From Gemmatimonadota bacterium (GTDB lineage: Bacteria > Gemmatimonadota > Gemmatimonadetes > Longimicrobiales > Gaopeijiaceae), in NCBI GenBank assembly GCA_018678395.1, contig JAHHMJ010000168.1, positions 1 to 6,871 of the forward strand: a stretch of DNA of 6,871 bases. The letters are read 5' to 3'. Shown one piece after another: positions 1 to 6,371 of this stretch (position 1 is the first letter of the stretch; every line of letters begins with the position of its first letter). The notes beneath the pieces were generated by a model, which saw nothing but the letters and a program-made list of their open reading frames with translations, ran no database searches and had not been told where the DNA came from. A program made the position numbers and the translations under genes.

Positions 1-77
1 CGACCGGCGAGGACCGTCCCGATCAGGGGGTCTTCGGGCGGCGCTCCCGGAGGCGGGGCGGGAGGGGACCCTTCCAC
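1..77 (-). CDS. N-terminal fragment of a putative Ser/Thr protein kinase, cut by the window edge
   Basis: A minus-strand frame opens with GTG at 77..75, 4 nt after the TGA of the lipoprotein gene, and stays open to the edge. It gives 26 residues: a Pro/Ala-rich opening of about 14 residues, then EDPLIGTVLAGR. A phrase of the type 'liGt.l.gRY' is the usual lead-in to strand beta1 of PknB/PpkA-type bacterial Ser/Thr kinases, just before the Gly-rich loop. No Gly-rich loop, catalytic lysine or HRD motif lies inside the window, so the kinase call is inference from a short signature. No Shine-Dalgarno is visible; the spacing suggests coupling to the upstream stop. An upstream in-frame GTG at 131..129 would overlap the lipoprotein gene and is less likely. 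If correct, this would be the fifth gene of the T6SS operon and a possible counterpart of PpkA-type kinases that regulate T6SS. Confidence 0.5.
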   Translation of the reverse strand, partial: MEGSPPAPPPGAPPEDPLIGTVLAG

Positions 78-81
78 GGGC

Positions 82-636
82 TCAGAGGCCGTCGCCGAAC
101 GGGGAGGAGCCGCAATTGGGGTCCTGCTCACTGCGGTTGAGAAAGCGGACGTCGCCCTCGTGGCGCGGGACCTCGACGATCTCGAGCGGAAAGGCCTCCA
201 GTGCGAACCGTCCGCAGCCTCTCAGCGTCCGCACGATGACGACCAGGACGTCCTCGGCCTCGCCCTCGGCATCGGTGACGGTGCGGATCCCCACGCTGTC
301 GACGCGGATCTGATCTTCGGGCGTCATTCGCCCGGCCCCGGCCACGACCACCATGCGGCTGGAGAAGTCCACCGTAGGCGGCGCCGGCGGGTTGTCCTGG
401 CGCGACGTCGCTTCGGACCAGACCTCTTCGAAGCGCTCCGGGGTCCTCACGACCATGCGCACGGAGTCGGCGATTCCGCCGGTCGTGTCGTAGTAGAGCC
501 GGTCGCGATCCGCGAGGGGAGCTGGGGGTGGGGGAGGGGCGTATGCCGAAGCGGCCGGGCCCGACCCGCCGCCTCCGCACGCAGCCGCGAGAGCGAGCAG
601 CGGCATGGCCACCGCGATCCGTCCGAGTCGTCGCAT
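82..636 (-). CDS. Lipoprotein with PrcB_C-like domain, downstream of tssM
   Basis: This encodes a 184-residue secreted lipoprotein. The N-terminus has Arg residues 2, 3 and 6, a hydrophobic core of about residues 7-19, then LAAAC with the lipidated Cys at 20, followed by a GGGGSG and Pro-rich spacer to about residue 40. The rest is one beta-rich domain: 'RTPERFEEVW' at 64-73, PP..DF at 87-91, MVVVAGAGR at 95-103, then a GCG segment and an 'FP.EIVEVP' segment near 149-157. That order resembles the PrcB_C family (protease-complex subunit-like proteins), recognised by pattern, not search. Cys141 and Cys175 could form a disulfide. An alternative ATG at 678..676 overlaps the tssM stop as ATGA and adds 14 residues. 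I chose 636 because it gives a normal-length signal peptide; neither start has a clear Shine-Dalgarno. Operon position suggests a T6SS-linked envelope role, and TssJ replacement is only a hypothesis. Confidence 0.8.
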   Translation of the reverse strand: MRRLGRIAVAMPLLALAAACGGGGSGPAASAYAPPPPPAPLADRDRLYYDTTGGIADSVRMVVRTPERFEEVWSEATSRQDNPPAPPTVDFSSRMVVVAGAGRMTPEDQIRVDSVGIRTVTDAEGEAEDVLVVIVRTLRGCGRFALEAFPLEIVEVPRHEGDVRFLNRSEQDPNCGSSPFGDGL

Positions 637-674
637 CGAAGTTCGTTCGGTTGAGAGGTCCTGCTGGGCGCCCT

Positions 675-3600
675 TCATCGTACGACCGTCGGGACGCAGG
701 ACAAACCGCTGAGCACCCCGGGGCGGAAGACCGGCGGTGAATCCGTGAGCGTCAAACGGGCCTGGAGGATCTGTCCCTGGGAGGTCGTCCACGACAGCTG
801 GTATCGATCGCTGCCGAGGTCGGACCACTGCGCGGTCTCGAAGAGTCGGAACAACGCCCAGGGACCGGGCGGGACCTCGAGCAGCTCCTGCTCGCTGCCG
901 TCGATCACCGCGGTGACGAGGACGTCGCGGGCGGTCTGGCCGGCCCAGCGGAACGGCACCTCGCGCTGGTTCACCGGCGTGGTGCGCTGCGTGATGTTGT
1001 CGATCCGGATCGTGATCTCCGGGAGCTGCGGCGTCGTCGTCGGCAGCAGGGTGAACTGAACCACCGGATTGCCCTGGGCGTCGAAGAGCGCGCTGGAGAT
1101 GTCGACCGCCCGGTTCAGGAAGCTCATGAATTGCGACGTGGGCGTGGGATCCGCACCGCTGCGTACGCTGAATCGGCTACCCTGCTGAACCACGAGACCG
1201 CTGGCCTCGAGTTCGTCCCGGACGAACGACCACAGAACGCTCTGACCCGGCTGCAATGCTGCCGACACGTCTTCCATCGTCGCGTTGTTCGGAGCGCTGC
1301 GATCGAACGGGTAGCCCGAAAGGAAGCCGCCGAACTCGCGACAGAAGCTGCGGCCCGAACCGTTGATCTGGCCCGCTCCGAAGCCGCCGAGGAGGCGCTC
1401 CGCGTTCCGGAGGGGCGCCTGCAGCAGGCCGCGCATCGCGGTCCCCGCCTCCCGAGCGGTCGCGGGTTCGAGCGCAAAGGCGTCGGCCATGCCGTCCACG
1501 GCTCCTTCGCCTCCGCGGACCGCGTCGTTGGCCTGCCCCACGGCGGCCTGCTGTGCGTCGCGCGGGGCCTGTGCGAGAGCGTCCAACGCCCCCTCGAGCT
1601 GGCGGAGTGCGTCGACGTAGGACTGATTGGTGTCCCGGATCAGGCGGGTGTCCTCCTCAGGCTCGGGTCCCTCCTCCTCGCCGGGAGGCGGAGGCGGGTA
1701 CACCGACAGCACCGGCTGGAATTCGTCCGCGAAGGGGCGGGTGTTGCGGGCGACCAGCGAGAGAGTCCCCAGAAGGGGGGACTCCGAGTTCGCCAGGCCG
1801 TCCAGTCGACGGGCGGCGTCCGCCGCGCCGTTGAACGGCGTCACCGATGTGCCCACGAGGAATTCGAGCCAGCGAGCGGCGTACTCTTCGCGATAGCGCG
1901 TCTTCACGCTCTCTCCGAGGGAGGCGACGTCCTCGATGGGCATGGACCGAGGCCCGAGTACCCAGTCCTCGGATTGGAGCATCTCGCGAGCGTCGACGTC
2001 GCGGACCCAGTCGAAGGCACCGAGCGTGAAATGCGGCTCGACGATGACCTCGTTGCGAAGCAGCCCCTCCGAGCCGCGCACGGCGGTGTAGAGCCGAATC
2101 TCCTCACCGTACGAAGCAGCCTGCCCGAGAACGTTCAGGTAGAACTGGTCCTCGTTCGACAGCTCTCGCAGAAAGTCGCGGGACGACTCGACGGTTGCCA
2201 TCTCGGGCAGCGGGGCGGGCGGGTTGCCGACGTCGGCGATGACTTCGGCGAAGAAGTCCCACTGCACGCGGAACAGTTCGCCGCGCTCGCCGTCCAGATT
2301 CCGGGCGGTGTCCCAGCTCTCGAGGACGGCACCCGGAAGGAAAGCGACGTCGCTCCGATCCGGGTGGTCGGTCAGGATCAGGTACGCCTTCAGCGCATCG
2401 TACGACGACCGGAAGTCGGTCGACTCGGCGGGCTGTTCCTGGAGCCCGGCCAGCCGCGCCTGGAGGATGCGACGCGCCTCCCCGCCCATCGCCGTCTCGA
2501 AAGCGTCGAGGTAGATCCGGATCCCGGGCTCCAGAATGTCGTCACCGCGGTAGACGCCCCAGCGCATTCCCAGGGGGCGACCATCGACCGCGTGGCGGCG
2601 CAGCTCGACCAGTTCGCTCCGCAGGGTGTCGAGGCGCTCCAGATCGTCCTGTGACGGAATGAAGTCCGATTGGAAATCGGTCTCCCGTACGAGGGTGGAC
2701 GCGGCCGTGACCCGCTCGGCGGTCGCCCGATTGGCCCGGAAGGAGACCACCAGCCCGAGGCCCCACACGACCGCCGCCACCGCCGCGGTCGCCAGGAGTC
2801 CTCGACGAAGGAAATCGACGCGAGCGCCGCCGGTCGTCGTGACGCGCGCGACCTCGTCGGGCATGACGACGTCGCGGAAGAAGGGCTTCAGGAAGGCCCA
2901 GTCGGGAATCCGGCGAGAGCGACCCGCGGCAGCCTGACGCGCTGCGGCCTGGATCTTCGAAAGGTCGAAGACCTGCGTCGCTCCCATCGAACCCGGGTCG
3001 GTGGGAGAGGGGGCGGCGGGGGCTGGAGCGCCGGGCTCGTCCACCACCAGAGCGCGCACCCCGGTGAAGTGGAAGCCTCTCAGGAAGGGGCTGCGCGCGA
3101 GTTGGCTGGGTCGGCACAACTCGAGGAGGAAATCGCGGATGTGCCCGCGGATCTTCTCGACCTCCCGCGGGAACTCGTACATCCCCGCCTGCACCTCCGC
3201 GTCGCGCTCCCGCATGAGGAAGTCGCGCCGCTTCAGCCGCAGGGCGTGCAGCAGTTCGTCGAGGTAGCGCTCGAGCCGCGTCCCCTGTGCTTCCGCATAG
3301 GGCGCGGCGGAGGCTGGCGCCACCGGCAGGGTGACGCCCAGCGCCTGATCGGCTTCGTCTCGCCCGAGGGTCCGGACGAAGTCGTCGTAGTACGGCAGTC
3401 GGTCGGCGCGCGTGAAGAGCACGTAGACCGGCAGGCGGATGCCGAGTGCCTCGGCCGCCTCGACGAGGCGATCCCTCAGTTTTCGACCGAGTGCGGTCAT
3501 CGACTCACCGGCGCCCGGCTGCGTGAATTCGTCGCAGCCGACGCATACGATGGCTACACGCGGCGCCTGAACGCCGAGTCCGAGCGCGGCCGCGAGGCGC

Positions 3601-4145
3601 GCCGGCTGCGTGTAGGAGAGCAGCGCTTCCCACTTCTCCGGCTCGTCGATCAGGGCACCGCCGGCCTCGACCAGAACCGTGCCCTCGGCGTACCAGAGGT
3701 TGACCAGTTCGGTCGGAACGACCGTCTCGCCTCGATGGGTCTCGCCCTCGAGCAGTTCGGTGTTGAGGCCGGACTCCTCGACGACCGTCGTCTTCGTGGC
3801 TCCCCGGGGTCCGAGGATCATGATGGTGGAGAGCTTCCGGAGGTTCTTCTCGTCGGCCTTGGGGCTGTTGGCCAGGCGCTTGCGGGCGGCCTTGAACGTC
3901 TGGGCGAGCTTGTCTTCCCGCGCGGCGGCCTTCTCCCCGCGGATGCGGCCCTTCCAGCGTTTCTTGAGGAAGCGCATCACGACGGCGGAGGCGACGAGAC
4001 CGAATCCGATCAACGCGACCTGGATCTGGGTCCGAAGCCGCGGGGGCAGGGCGCCCCCGAAGATGCCGACGCCCACTGCCGCGAGCCCGAAGACGGCCAG
4101 TGTAACGAAGCTGAGAAGCCAGACTCTGAGGCGGGTCTTCATCAT
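675..4145 (-). CDS. tssM: Type VI secretion system membrane subunit TssM (IcmF family)
   Basis: TssM spans the inner membrane and reaches across the periplasm to the outer-membrane lipoprotein TssJ, forming the T6SS membrane complex with TssL. At 1156 residues this is full family length. Domains in order: two TM helices (about 8-31 and 39-60), a cytoplasmic P-loop NTPase-like domain (about 105-345), the SPFLRGFHFTG segment at 352-361, a Pro-rich insert (370-385), a third TM (about 449-469), then a long periplasmic region. The periplasmic part contains a Pro/acidic stretch (816-832), a YPF motif at 945-947, GPWALFRLF at 1094-1102 and a terminal Cys1150, all typical of IcmF C-terminal domains. 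The NTPase motifs deviate: Walker A is GPRGATKT (112-119) with Thr before Lys118, the Walker B region reads VLVEAGG with Glu160, and the NKxD-like motif is TRAD (245-248). Two ATGs are adjacent (4145 and 4142). The start lies 13 nt after tssL, with only a weak GGCGGA ribosome site. Confidence 0.96.
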   Translation of the reverse strand: MMKTRLRVWLLSFVTLAVFGLAAVGVGIFGGALPPRLRTQIQVALIGFGLVASAVVMRFLKKRWKGRIRGEKAAAREDKLAQTFKAARKRLANSPKADEKNLRKLSTIMILGPRGATKTTVVEESGLNTELLEGETHRGETVVPTELVNLWYAEGTVLVEAGGALIDEPEKWEALLSYTQPARLAAALGLGVQAPRVAIVCVGCDEFTQPGAGESMTALGRKLRDRLVEAAEALGIRLPVYVLFTRADRLPYYDDFVRTLGRDEADQALGVTLPVAPASAAPYAEAQGTRLERYLDELLHALRLKRRDFLMRERDAEVQAGMYEFPREVEKIRGHIRDFLLELCRPSQLARSPFLRGFHFTGVRALVVDEPGAPAPAAPSPTDPGSMGATQVFDLSKIQAAARQAAAGRSRRIPDWAFLKPFFRDVVMPDEVARVTTTGGARVDFLRRGLLATAAVAAVVWGLGLVVSFRANRATAERVTAASTLVRETDFQSDFIPSQDDLERLDTLRSELVELRRHAVDGRPLGMRWGVYRGDDILEPGIRIYLDAFETAMGGEARRILQARLAGLQEQPAESTDFRSSYDALKAYLILTDHPDRSDVAFLPGAVLESWDTARNLDGERGELFRVQWDFFAEVIADVGNPPAPLPEMATVESSRDFLRELSNEDQFYLNVLGQAASYGEEIRLYTAVRGSEGLLRNEVIVEPHFTLGAFDWVRDVDAREMLQSEDWVLGPRSMPIEDVASLGESVKTRYREEYAARWLEFLVGTSVTPFNGAADAARRLDGLANSESPLLGTLSLVARNTRPFADEFQPVLSVYPPPPPGEEEGPEPEEDTRLIRDTNQSYVDALRQLEGALDALAQAPRDAQQAAVGQANDAVRGGEGAVDGMADAFALEPATAREAGTAMRGLLQAPLRNAERLLGGFGAGQINGSGRSFCREFGGFLSGYPFDRSAPNNATMEDVSAALQPGQSVLWSFVRDELEASGLVVQQGSRFSVRSGADPTPTSQFMSFLNRAVDISSALFDAQGNPVVQFTLLPTTTPQLPEITIRIDNITQRTTPVNQREVPFRWAGQTARDVLVTAVIDGSEQELLEVPPGPWALFRLFETAQWSDLGSDRYQLSWTTSQGQILQARLTLTDSPPVFRPGVLSGLSCVPTVVR

Positions 4146-4158
4146 TTCACGTCCGCCG

Positions 4159-4881
4159 TCATCCGTTGCCCATGAGCGTTTCGATCCCCGTCACCGATCC
4201 CGAGAGCAGCCAGGTGAAGAGAATCCATAGCAGCAGCGCCGCCACGAACGATGCGCCTGCCGTGGCCGCGAACGTACGGATCCACGGGTCGCGCGGCGGA
4301 ACCGGTACTTCGGCCGGGAGGGACCACGCCGGGGCCAGAGGCTCGGCGCCGTGACGAATGCGCCGGATCTTGTCACCCACCTCGGCCACGAGTGCCCGCA
4401 GTTCCCCGTGGTCCACCGAGCCGAAGCGCCCGCGGAAGCCGAGGAGCAGGCACAGGTGGTAGACCTCGAGGGTGTCGGCGATCTCTTCGGCGTCCTGGCG
4501 GCCGAGCAGGTCGCTCAGATGGCGGAAGAACGTCTCTCCCGCCATGTGGTCGCCGAAAATCTCCTCCTGCAGGGGCTGGCGTGCCCAGTCCGCGAACATC
4601 GCCTGGTGTGAGTTGAGGACCGACTCGTCGAGGAAGGCGACGAAGGCGTAGATCGCCCGCTTCACATGGTCCGCGGCGTACCCCGCCTGGCGCGCCTCTC
4701 GATCGGACGATGCGAGCAGGGTCTTCATGCGTGCTCGAAACTGCCCGGCGTCGGTGGCGACCTGCCGGCCGGTCCGCAGTCGGACGGTGACGGTGAACGC
4801 GTCCTGAAGCGCGTACGCGAGGCGCCCTCGCTGCGGCGGGATGGCCGGGGGTGGATCGACACTCGCGGTGGACTGCGTCAT
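4159..4881 (-). CDS. tssL: Type VI secretion system inner-membrane subunit TssL (DotU/IcmH family)
   Basis: TssL is a C-tail-anchored inner-membrane protein whose cytoplasmic domain binds TssM and the baseplate, including TssK. The 240-residue product shows the DotU pattern: AFVAFLDES at 79-87 (the family's DE motif), PLQEEIF (103-109), MAGETFFRHL (113-122, the 'GerFF' motif) and LEVYHLCLLLGFRGRF (138-153). One TM helix lies at about 204-226 with about 14 residues after it, so the long N-terminal part is cytoplasmic. There is no C-terminal OmpA-like peptidoglycan-binding domain, so cell-wall anchoring would need another protein. Start choice: the ATG at 4881 follows GGTGA (4890..4886), part of the Shine-Dalgarno consensus, with a 4-nt spacer, and sits 4 nt past the tssK stop. 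An in-frame ATG at 4893 would add four residues and overlap tssK by 8 nt. Either arrangement implies coupling to tssK. Confidence 0.95.
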   Translation of the reverse strand: MTQSTASVDPPPAIPPQRGRLAYALQDAFTVTVRLRTGRQVATDAGQFRARMKTLLASSDREARQAGYAADHVKRAIYAFVAFLDESVLNSHQAMFADWARQPLQEEIFGDHMAGETFFRHLSDLLGRQDAEEIADTLEVYHLCLLLGFRGRFGSVDHGELRALVAEVGDKIRRIRHGAEPLAPAWSLPAEVPVPPRDPWIRTFAATAGASFVAALLLWILFTWLLSGSVTGIETLMGNG

Positions 4882-4885
4882 CACT

Positions 4886-6232
4886 TCACCCATCGATCAC
4901 GACGGCGAACTCGTAGTGCGCCGGCCCCAGCGCTTCGGGCGTGTACAGCCCGATCTGGCTGGTGTCGACGACCGAGCCCCAACACGGCTCGGTCCGGCCG
5001 ATCCGGAAGTAGCGGTGGCCCACCCGCGGGGACAGTGCCGACGGCGGCGACTCGACATGCGTCAGATCCATGCCCGGATACGCCTCGCGCACGAGTCGAA
5101 CGATGTGCTTTGCCGAACAGATCTTCGCCAGGCGCGGAGCGCGCGCTGCGAGATCCGGTGCCGGGCCCTCCGGGCGGATCACCAGCCACCACTCGGCATC
5201 GGGGGCGAGGCATCGCCGATCGTCCACACTGCCTTGCAGGAAGTAGGGCTCCAGCGGCTCCAGCGAGATGATCACCGCGCCCGTCGGGAGGACGATGTCG
5301 AGGTTCCCCCGGATGTGTCGGGCGAGGCCGTCGAAGGTCGCTTCGAGATCGTCGTGGTCGTAGGCGGGGAGGTCGTCCACCGAGGCGGTGGCCGTGAAGG
5401 TGCAGAGGGCCCCGCCGAGCCGGGCCATCTCCAGGTACAGCTCTTCCGGGTGCGCCGTCCGCGTCGCGAGATGATGCTTGAGCGGCGGGAGCGCCGAGTG
5501 GATGGCGTGCGAGAACCAGAACCCGGCGATGTCGGACCCCGCGTACCGAGCGGTGTCGCCCTGGCCCCCGCTTCGGGTGGCGGCGAGCGTACGCGTCTTC
5601 TCGTCGAGGACGTCGACCAGTCGGCGGAGGCGGTCCACCAGGCCCCGGCTTCCCCGAATCTGGAGGAGGGGTGGGACGTAGGCCGCGTCGTAGATGAATT
5701 GCCCCGATCCGTCCCGGCGGATTCGGGCGAGTGGCAGGTGAACCCAGCCTTCCGGCGCGTCGACGTCGAGAAAGAGCCCGAGGTTCTTGACGCCGACCTT
5801 GACCTCCGCGGTGCTCGATCCCGACGTGTCGTCGACGACTTCGACGGTGTCTTCGCGGAACCGATGGTCGGACTGATCCGTCGGGCCGCAGTTTGCCGAG
5901 TCGGGCCGGTAGGGGGGGACGGCCAACACCACGACGTGGGAGTCGCGAGTGGGCGAGAACCGGTCGCGCACCTCGAGGGGCGGTGGCGCGGGATCCTCCG
6001 GAATCTGCACGGCGAGGCCGTCGGGGAAGACCGCCTGCAGACGGACGATCGCGACCGTACCGTTCATGAGAGCCTCGACGTCGAGCTCGGCCGTCACGAT
6101 TCCCCAGGGAGCGGGGAAGAGCGTCTCGAGAGCGAACGTCGCGGAGTCTTCGAAATACCGGTTCTGCAGCTGGAAATGGTGCTGGGCGAGGTGCATGCCT
6201 TCGCTCCACACCACCGGTGAGAGGTTGCGCAT
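4886..6232 (-). CDS. tssK: Type VI secretion system baseplate subunit TssK
   Basis: TssK is the cytoplasmic adaptor that connects the T6SS baseplate to the TssL/TssM membrane complex. The predicted 448 residues match the usual length of about 445. The N-terminus has the hallmark PVVWSEGMHLAQHHFQ (6-21), a variant of the family's 'WsEGmfLrPQHFQ' in which the Pro-Gln is Gln-His. The middle shows AAYVPPLLQI (183-192), then HPEELYLEMARLGGALCTF (261-279) and LPAYDHDDLEATFDGL (288-303), all typical of TssK. The C-terminal domain ends with YFRIG, W418 and SQIGLYTP (425-432). The frame extends upstream to 6784, but that extension is Ser/Arg/Pro-rich, lies antisense to the divergent gene and lacks homology-like pattern. 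ATG 6232 is therefore the start, with GGAG at 6240..6237 spaced 4 nt away. It is the first gene of the minus-strand operon, and its leader carries an anti-Shine-Dalgarno-like tract. Confidence 0.95.
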   Translation of the reverse strand: MRNLSPVVWSEGMHLAQHHFQLQNRYFEDSATFALETLFPAPWGIVTAELDVEALMNGTVAIVRLQAVFPDGLAVQIPEDPAPPPLEVRDRFSPTRDSHVVVLAVPPYRPDSANCGPTDQSDHRFREDTVEVVDDTSGSSTAEVKVGVKNLGLFLDVDAPEGWVHLPLARIRRDGSGQFIYDAAYVPPLLQIRGSRGLVDRLRRLVDVLDEKTRTLAATRSGGQGDTARYAGSDIAGFWFSHAIHSALPPLKHHLATRTAHPEELYLEMARLGGALCTFTATASVDDLPAYDHDDLEATFDGLARHIRGNLDIVLPTGAVIISLEPLEPYFLQGSVDDRRCLAPDAEWWLVIRPEGPAPDLAARAPRLAKICSAKHIVRLVREAYPGMDLTHVESPPSALSPRVGHRYFRIGRTEPCWGSVVDTSQIGLYTPEALGPAHYEFAVVIDG

Positions 6233-6236
6233 TCCG

Positions 6237-6251
6237 CTCCGGAAAGGAGGT
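6237..6251 (-). promoter_or_regulatory. tssK ribosome binding site with adjacent anti-Shine-Dalgarno tract
   Basis: Read on the minus strand, ACCTCCTTTC (6251..6242) is identical to the 3' tail of bacterial 16S rRNA that binds Shine-Dalgarno sequences. One base later comes GGAG (6240..6237), the likely tssK ribosome site, 4 nt before the ATG. CTCC (6249..6246) can pair with GGAG (6240..6237) across a TTTCC loop, a 4-bp hairpin that would hide the site. The pairing is seen in the sequence; a regulatory effect is inference. A 4-bp stem is weak, so it may act only transiently or not at all. Confidence 0.4.
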
Positions 6252-6265
6252 AGAGGGTTCCGGGT

Positions 6266-6293
6266 TTGCCCGTGACGAGGCGTTCGGTCTAAT
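6266..6293 (+). promoter_or_regulatory. Candidate sigma70-type promoter for the divergent plus-strand gene
   Basis: TTGCCC (6266-6271, 4 of 6 to TTGACA) is followed after 16 nt by TCTAAT (6288-6293, 5 of 6 to TATAAT). This places transcription start near 6300, about 70 nt before the ATG at 6372. The surrounding TCTAATCTTA is the only AT-rich island in an otherwise GC-rich gap. The same island read on the minus strand contains TAAGAT (6297..6292), a possible -10 for tssK, but no convincing -35 lies upstream of it. Core elements in high-GC phyla are variable, so this is a candidate only. Confidence 0.4.
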
Positions 6294-6311
6294 CTTACGG
6301 CTCCGGCCAGT

Positions 6312-6338
6312 GCGGGAACAGCACGTCGCCGTGCCCGC
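6312..6338 (+). other. Imperfect inverted repeat in the divergent intergenic region
   Basis: GCACG (6321-6325) and CGTGC (6330-6334) form a perfect 5-bp stem around TCGC. The flanking GCGG (6312-6315) and CCGC (6335-6338) extend it after a one-sided bulge of GAACA. It lies between the candidate plus-strand promoter and the ATG at 6372, so it could be a 5' leader hairpin or a protein-binding dyad. In such GC-rich DNA short stems arise easily. It has no U-tract and is not a terminator. Confidence 0.25.
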
Positions 6339-6371
6339 GGCCCCGGCACCCCTTCCCCTCGCTCGGACCTC

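Noticed and set aside
82..636. The lipoprotein as a true TssJ
   Set aside because: Size and lipobox fit, but the PP..DF and MVVVAG pattern fits PrcB_C-type proteins better and I see no TssJ signature. It is kept as a hypothesis of functional replacement, not as an annotation.
637..674. Possible terminator between tssM and the lipoprotein gene
   Set aside because: No GC-rich stem followed by a T-tract is present on the minus strand, and the tight spacing argues for continued transcription.
1131..4175. Two long plus-strand open frames (1131-2654 and 2670-4175) opposite tssM
   Set aside because: They lie antisense to a full-length, motif-rich TssM, and their translations are Arg/Gly/Val-rich with no domain pattern. 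Long antisense frames are expected where third codon positions are GC-rich.
4841..6220. Plus-strand open frame of about 459 codons opposite tssK
   Set aside because: It is a mirror of the tssK reading frame, with low-complexity Arg/Val/Asp-rich composition and no recognisable motif. tssK matches its family throughout.
6243..6292. Perfect plus-strand Shine-Dalgarno AAAGGAGGT followed by a tiny frame (TTG 6266 or GTG 6272 to TAA 6292)
   Set aside because: Spacing to either start is 14-20 nt, too long, and the peptide would be only 6-8 residues. The tract makes more sense as part of the tssK leader or as chance.
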